NCBI GenBank assembly: GCA_041855385.1
Contig: JBHAEC010000077.1
Span: 1-16,472, forward strand
DNA length: 16,472 nucleotides
Source: JBHAEC01 sp041855385
Lineage (GTDB): Bacteria > Bacillota > Negativicutes > Veillonellales > Veillonellaceae
Direction: 5' to 3'
Made by a program: the position numbers and the translations under genes. Of this stretch, positions 15,089 to 16,472 are shown piece by piece. Positions within the stretch are counted from its first letter, which is position 1. Each line of letters opens with the position of its first letter. The notes under the pieces are model-generated. The model was given only the letters and a program-made list of their open reading frames with translations. It did no database searches and was not told the origin of the DNA.

Positions 15089-15358
15089 ATGAAACGATTA
15101 GTAAGATCGGCTGTAGCAGGATTCGATGAAAAAGGCGATATCCTTATAACAGTTGAACCCATTGAGTCAGGTATTGAGATTGAACTTACTTCTAAAGTAA
15201 TGAAACAGTACGGTGACCAAATCCGTGCAACAATTAAAGCGACGGTGGAGGATGCCGGCTTTGGTGGTGTAAAAGTAACTGCACAGGACAAGAGCGCTTG
15301 GGATTATGCCATTAAAGCACGCGTTCTTGGTGCGCTTGAAAGGGGGAGCGAGGCGTAA
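15089..15358 (+). CDS. citD: Citrate lyase acyl carrier protein (gamma subunit) CitD, variant prosthetic-group site
   Basis: This 89-residue protein matches the CitD family (95-100 residues in enterics): AVAGFDEKGDILITVEP, EIELTSKVMKQYGDQIRATIKATVEDAGFGGVKV, and QDKSAWDYAIKARVLGAL near the end. CitD carries the acetyl/citryl thioester between the alpha and beta subunits on a 2'-(5''-phosphoribosyl)-3'-dephospho-CoA arm. In Klebsiella the arm is on Ser14 in AGTLESSD; the equivalent position here is Lys15 (codon AAA, 15131-15133) in AGFDEKGD. The only nearby Ser is Ser7, eight residues earlier. The ATG is preceded by AAGGAGAAAGGAAG (15069-15082). The stop overlaps the citE start by one base (TAATG). 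CitD identity is secure from the order D-E-F; catalytic competence of this copy is uncertain. Confidence 0.9.
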   Translation: MKRLVRSAVAGFDEKGDILITVEPIESGIEIELTSKVMKQYGDQIRATIKATVEDAGFGGVKVTAQDKSAWDYAIKARVLGALERGSEA

Positions 15359-16290
15359 TGAGTAAACTTATTGATGCAGCAAAAACAAGATTATCGCGCT
15401 CTATGATGTTTGTTCCCGGTAACAGCCCTAAGATGATTAATAGTGCTGATATTCACGGTGCAGACAGTATCATGTTTGATATTGAGGACTCCATCCCCGT
15501 AACCGAGAAAGATACAGCTCGTCTTCTAACAGCAGAAGCTCTTAAAACTATGAATTTTAGGGCGGAAACTGTGGTGCGGATAAACCATCCTACGCAAACT
15601 CCTTTCGGATATAAGGATCTTGATGTAATTGTGCCCGCGAAACCGAATCTGATCCGCTTGCCAAAAACGGAAGATGTTTCTGAAGTTGAAATCGTGGCTA
15701 ATAAAATCATTGAAGTAGAAAAGGCAAATGGCTGGGAAGAGGGTACAATTAATATTATTGTGGCCATTGAAAGCGTAAAAGGTCTTTATAATGTGCGGGA
15801 AATCTGTCATGGCCCTCGTGTAGTAGGCATTGCTTTAGGTGCTGAGGATTATCGTGCGGATATTCGTACAGGGAAGAGCAAACCGGCTGTAGAATTGCTG
15901 TTTGCCCGTCAAACTATTTTAAATGCGGCACGCGAGGCAGGTATTCGAGTAGTAGATACGGTATTCTCCGATGTAAAAGATCCGGAAGGTTTCCGTGAAG
16001 AAGTTGAATTCATTAAAGCGCTTGGTTTTGATGGAAAATCCTGTATTCATCCTAGCCAAATTAAAGTAATTCATGATGTGTTTACTCCGGACGAAAAAGA
16101 AATTGCTCATTCCGTTAAAGTACTAAACAGTTTTGCTGATGCACTGCGCCATAACAAGGGCGTTATATCTGTAGACGGAAAAATGATTGACGGTCCTATT
16201 GTGGTTCGTGCTCAACGCATCGTAGATAAGGCGCGAGCGGCAGGCATAAAAGTTGAACTTGAGGAAGGAGCGGAATACCATGTTAAATAA
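15358..16290 (+). CDS. citE: Citrate lyase beta subunit CitE (citryl-ACP oxaloacetate-lyase)
   Basis: CitE cleaves the citryl thioester to oxaloacetate and acetyl thioester. The 310 residues form an HpcH/HpaI-type TIM barrel, slightly longer than most CitE proteins (about 290-300). Typical elements are LSRSMMFVPGNSPKMI, FDIEDSIPVTEKD, VRINH (substrate Arg), the Mg2+-binding Glu in VAIESVKGL and Asp in LGAEDYRADI, and GKSCIHPSQIKVIHDVFTP near residue 240. Translation is probably coupled to citD (TAATG junction), with GGGGGAGCGAGG just upstream, and to citF (11-bp overlap). The carboxyl-end extension (AGIKVELEEGAEYHVK) includes the citF ribosome binding site. Confidence 0.95.
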   Translation: MSKLIDAAKTRLSRSMMFVPGNSPKMINSADIHGADSIMFDIEDSIPVTEKDTARLLTAEALKTMNFRAETVVRINHPTQTPFGYKDLDVIVPAKPNLIRLPKTEDVSEVEIVANKIIEVEKANGWEEGTINIIVAIESVKGLYNVREICHGPRVVGIALGAEDYRADIRTGKSKPAVELLFARQTILNAAREAGIRVVDTVFSDVKDPEGFREEVEFIKALGFDGKSCIHPSQIKVIHDVFTPDEKEIAHSVKVLNSFADALRHNKGVISVDGKMIDGPIVVRAQRIVDKARAAGIKVELEEGAEYHVK

Positions 16291-16472
16291 AGCAGGCAGA
16301 GAAATACCAATGCATTTGCCTTGTCTTGAGGGGCGCGAGGCCTATCAAGGTGAGTTCGCTATAGAAGCAAAAGCTCGCCGTGCGGGAAAACCGGTTAAAG
16401 CCAGTCGTCTGGGGACTAATAAAGTGTTAGCATCAATCGATGAGGCTATTGAAAGAACAGGGTTAAAAGATG
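16280..16472 (+). CDS. citF: Citrate lyase alpha subunit CitF, N-terminal part (3' truncated)
   Basis: The first 64 codons are visible; the gene continues past the window edge (full CitF is about 510 residues). MLNKAGREIP, then NKVLASIDEAIERTGLKD, matches the N-terminus of citrate:acetyl-ACP transferase subunits, where the last motif precedes DGMTISFHHH. CitF exchanges the acetyl group on the carrier for citrate, giving citryl-ACP and acetate. The ATG overlaps the last 11 bases of citE, and GAGGAAGGAG (16261-16270) lies 9 bp upstream. Confidence 0.9.
   Translation, partial: MLNKAGREIPMHLPCLEGREAYQGEFAIEAKARRAGKPVKASRLGTNKVLASIDEAIERTGLKD

Noticed and set aside
1..16472. CRISPR arrays, insertion sequences, tRNA or rRNA genes
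   Set aside because: I saw no regularly spaced repeats, transposase frames with terminal repeats, or cloverleaf/rRNA sequences on either strand.

Overview
The window looks like the chromosome of a diderm Firmicute (class Negativicutes, probably a Veillonellales relative). A TonB-dependent outer-membrane receptor (an outer membrane is present) lies beside genes of Firmicutes style: a YlbF-family gene, a Bacillus-type MurB, a pyruvate kinase with the extra C-terminal domain, and strong AAGGAGG-type ribosome binding sites. Species assignment is inference. All genes but one are on the + strand.

Layout. 1-504 is the 3' end of the receptor gene, closed by a strong terminator. 612-4475 is a probable housekeeping operon, trmL-ylbF-murB-typA, with a good sigma-70 promoter in front and overlapping or closely spaced genes. 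4589-5941 is a single-gene unit for a biotin-dependent carboxyltransferase (oxaloacetate decarboxylase alpha / pyruvate carboxylase B type) without its own biotin domain. It ends at a bidirectional terminator shared with the convergent MdtG-like efflux gene (6020-7201, minus). A SulP anion transporter (7381-9057) is divergent from that gene and has a clear promoter. After another strong terminator, 9259-14437 holds dnaE and pyk, 19 bp apart, with an extended -10 promoter inside an inverted repeat. A 650-bp gene-free stretch (14438-15088) leads into citD-citE-citF, the citrate lyase subunits; citF is cut by the window edge.

Functional links. Citrate lyase splits citrate to acetate and oxaloacetate, and the carboxyltransferase at 4589-5941 could handle that oxaloacetate, either as part of a membrane Na+-pumping decarboxylase or in exchange with pyruvate. 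Pyruvate kinase feeds the same pyruvate pool.

The most interesting points are two. First, CitD has Lys15 where characterised citrate lyase acyl carrier proteins carry the Ser that holds the phosphoribosyl-dephospho-CoA arm. Second, the long region before citD contains tandem promoters, several inverted and direct repeats, and a compact three-way-junction RNA with a mutually exclusive alternative hairpin, which could be an undescribed regulatory leader.
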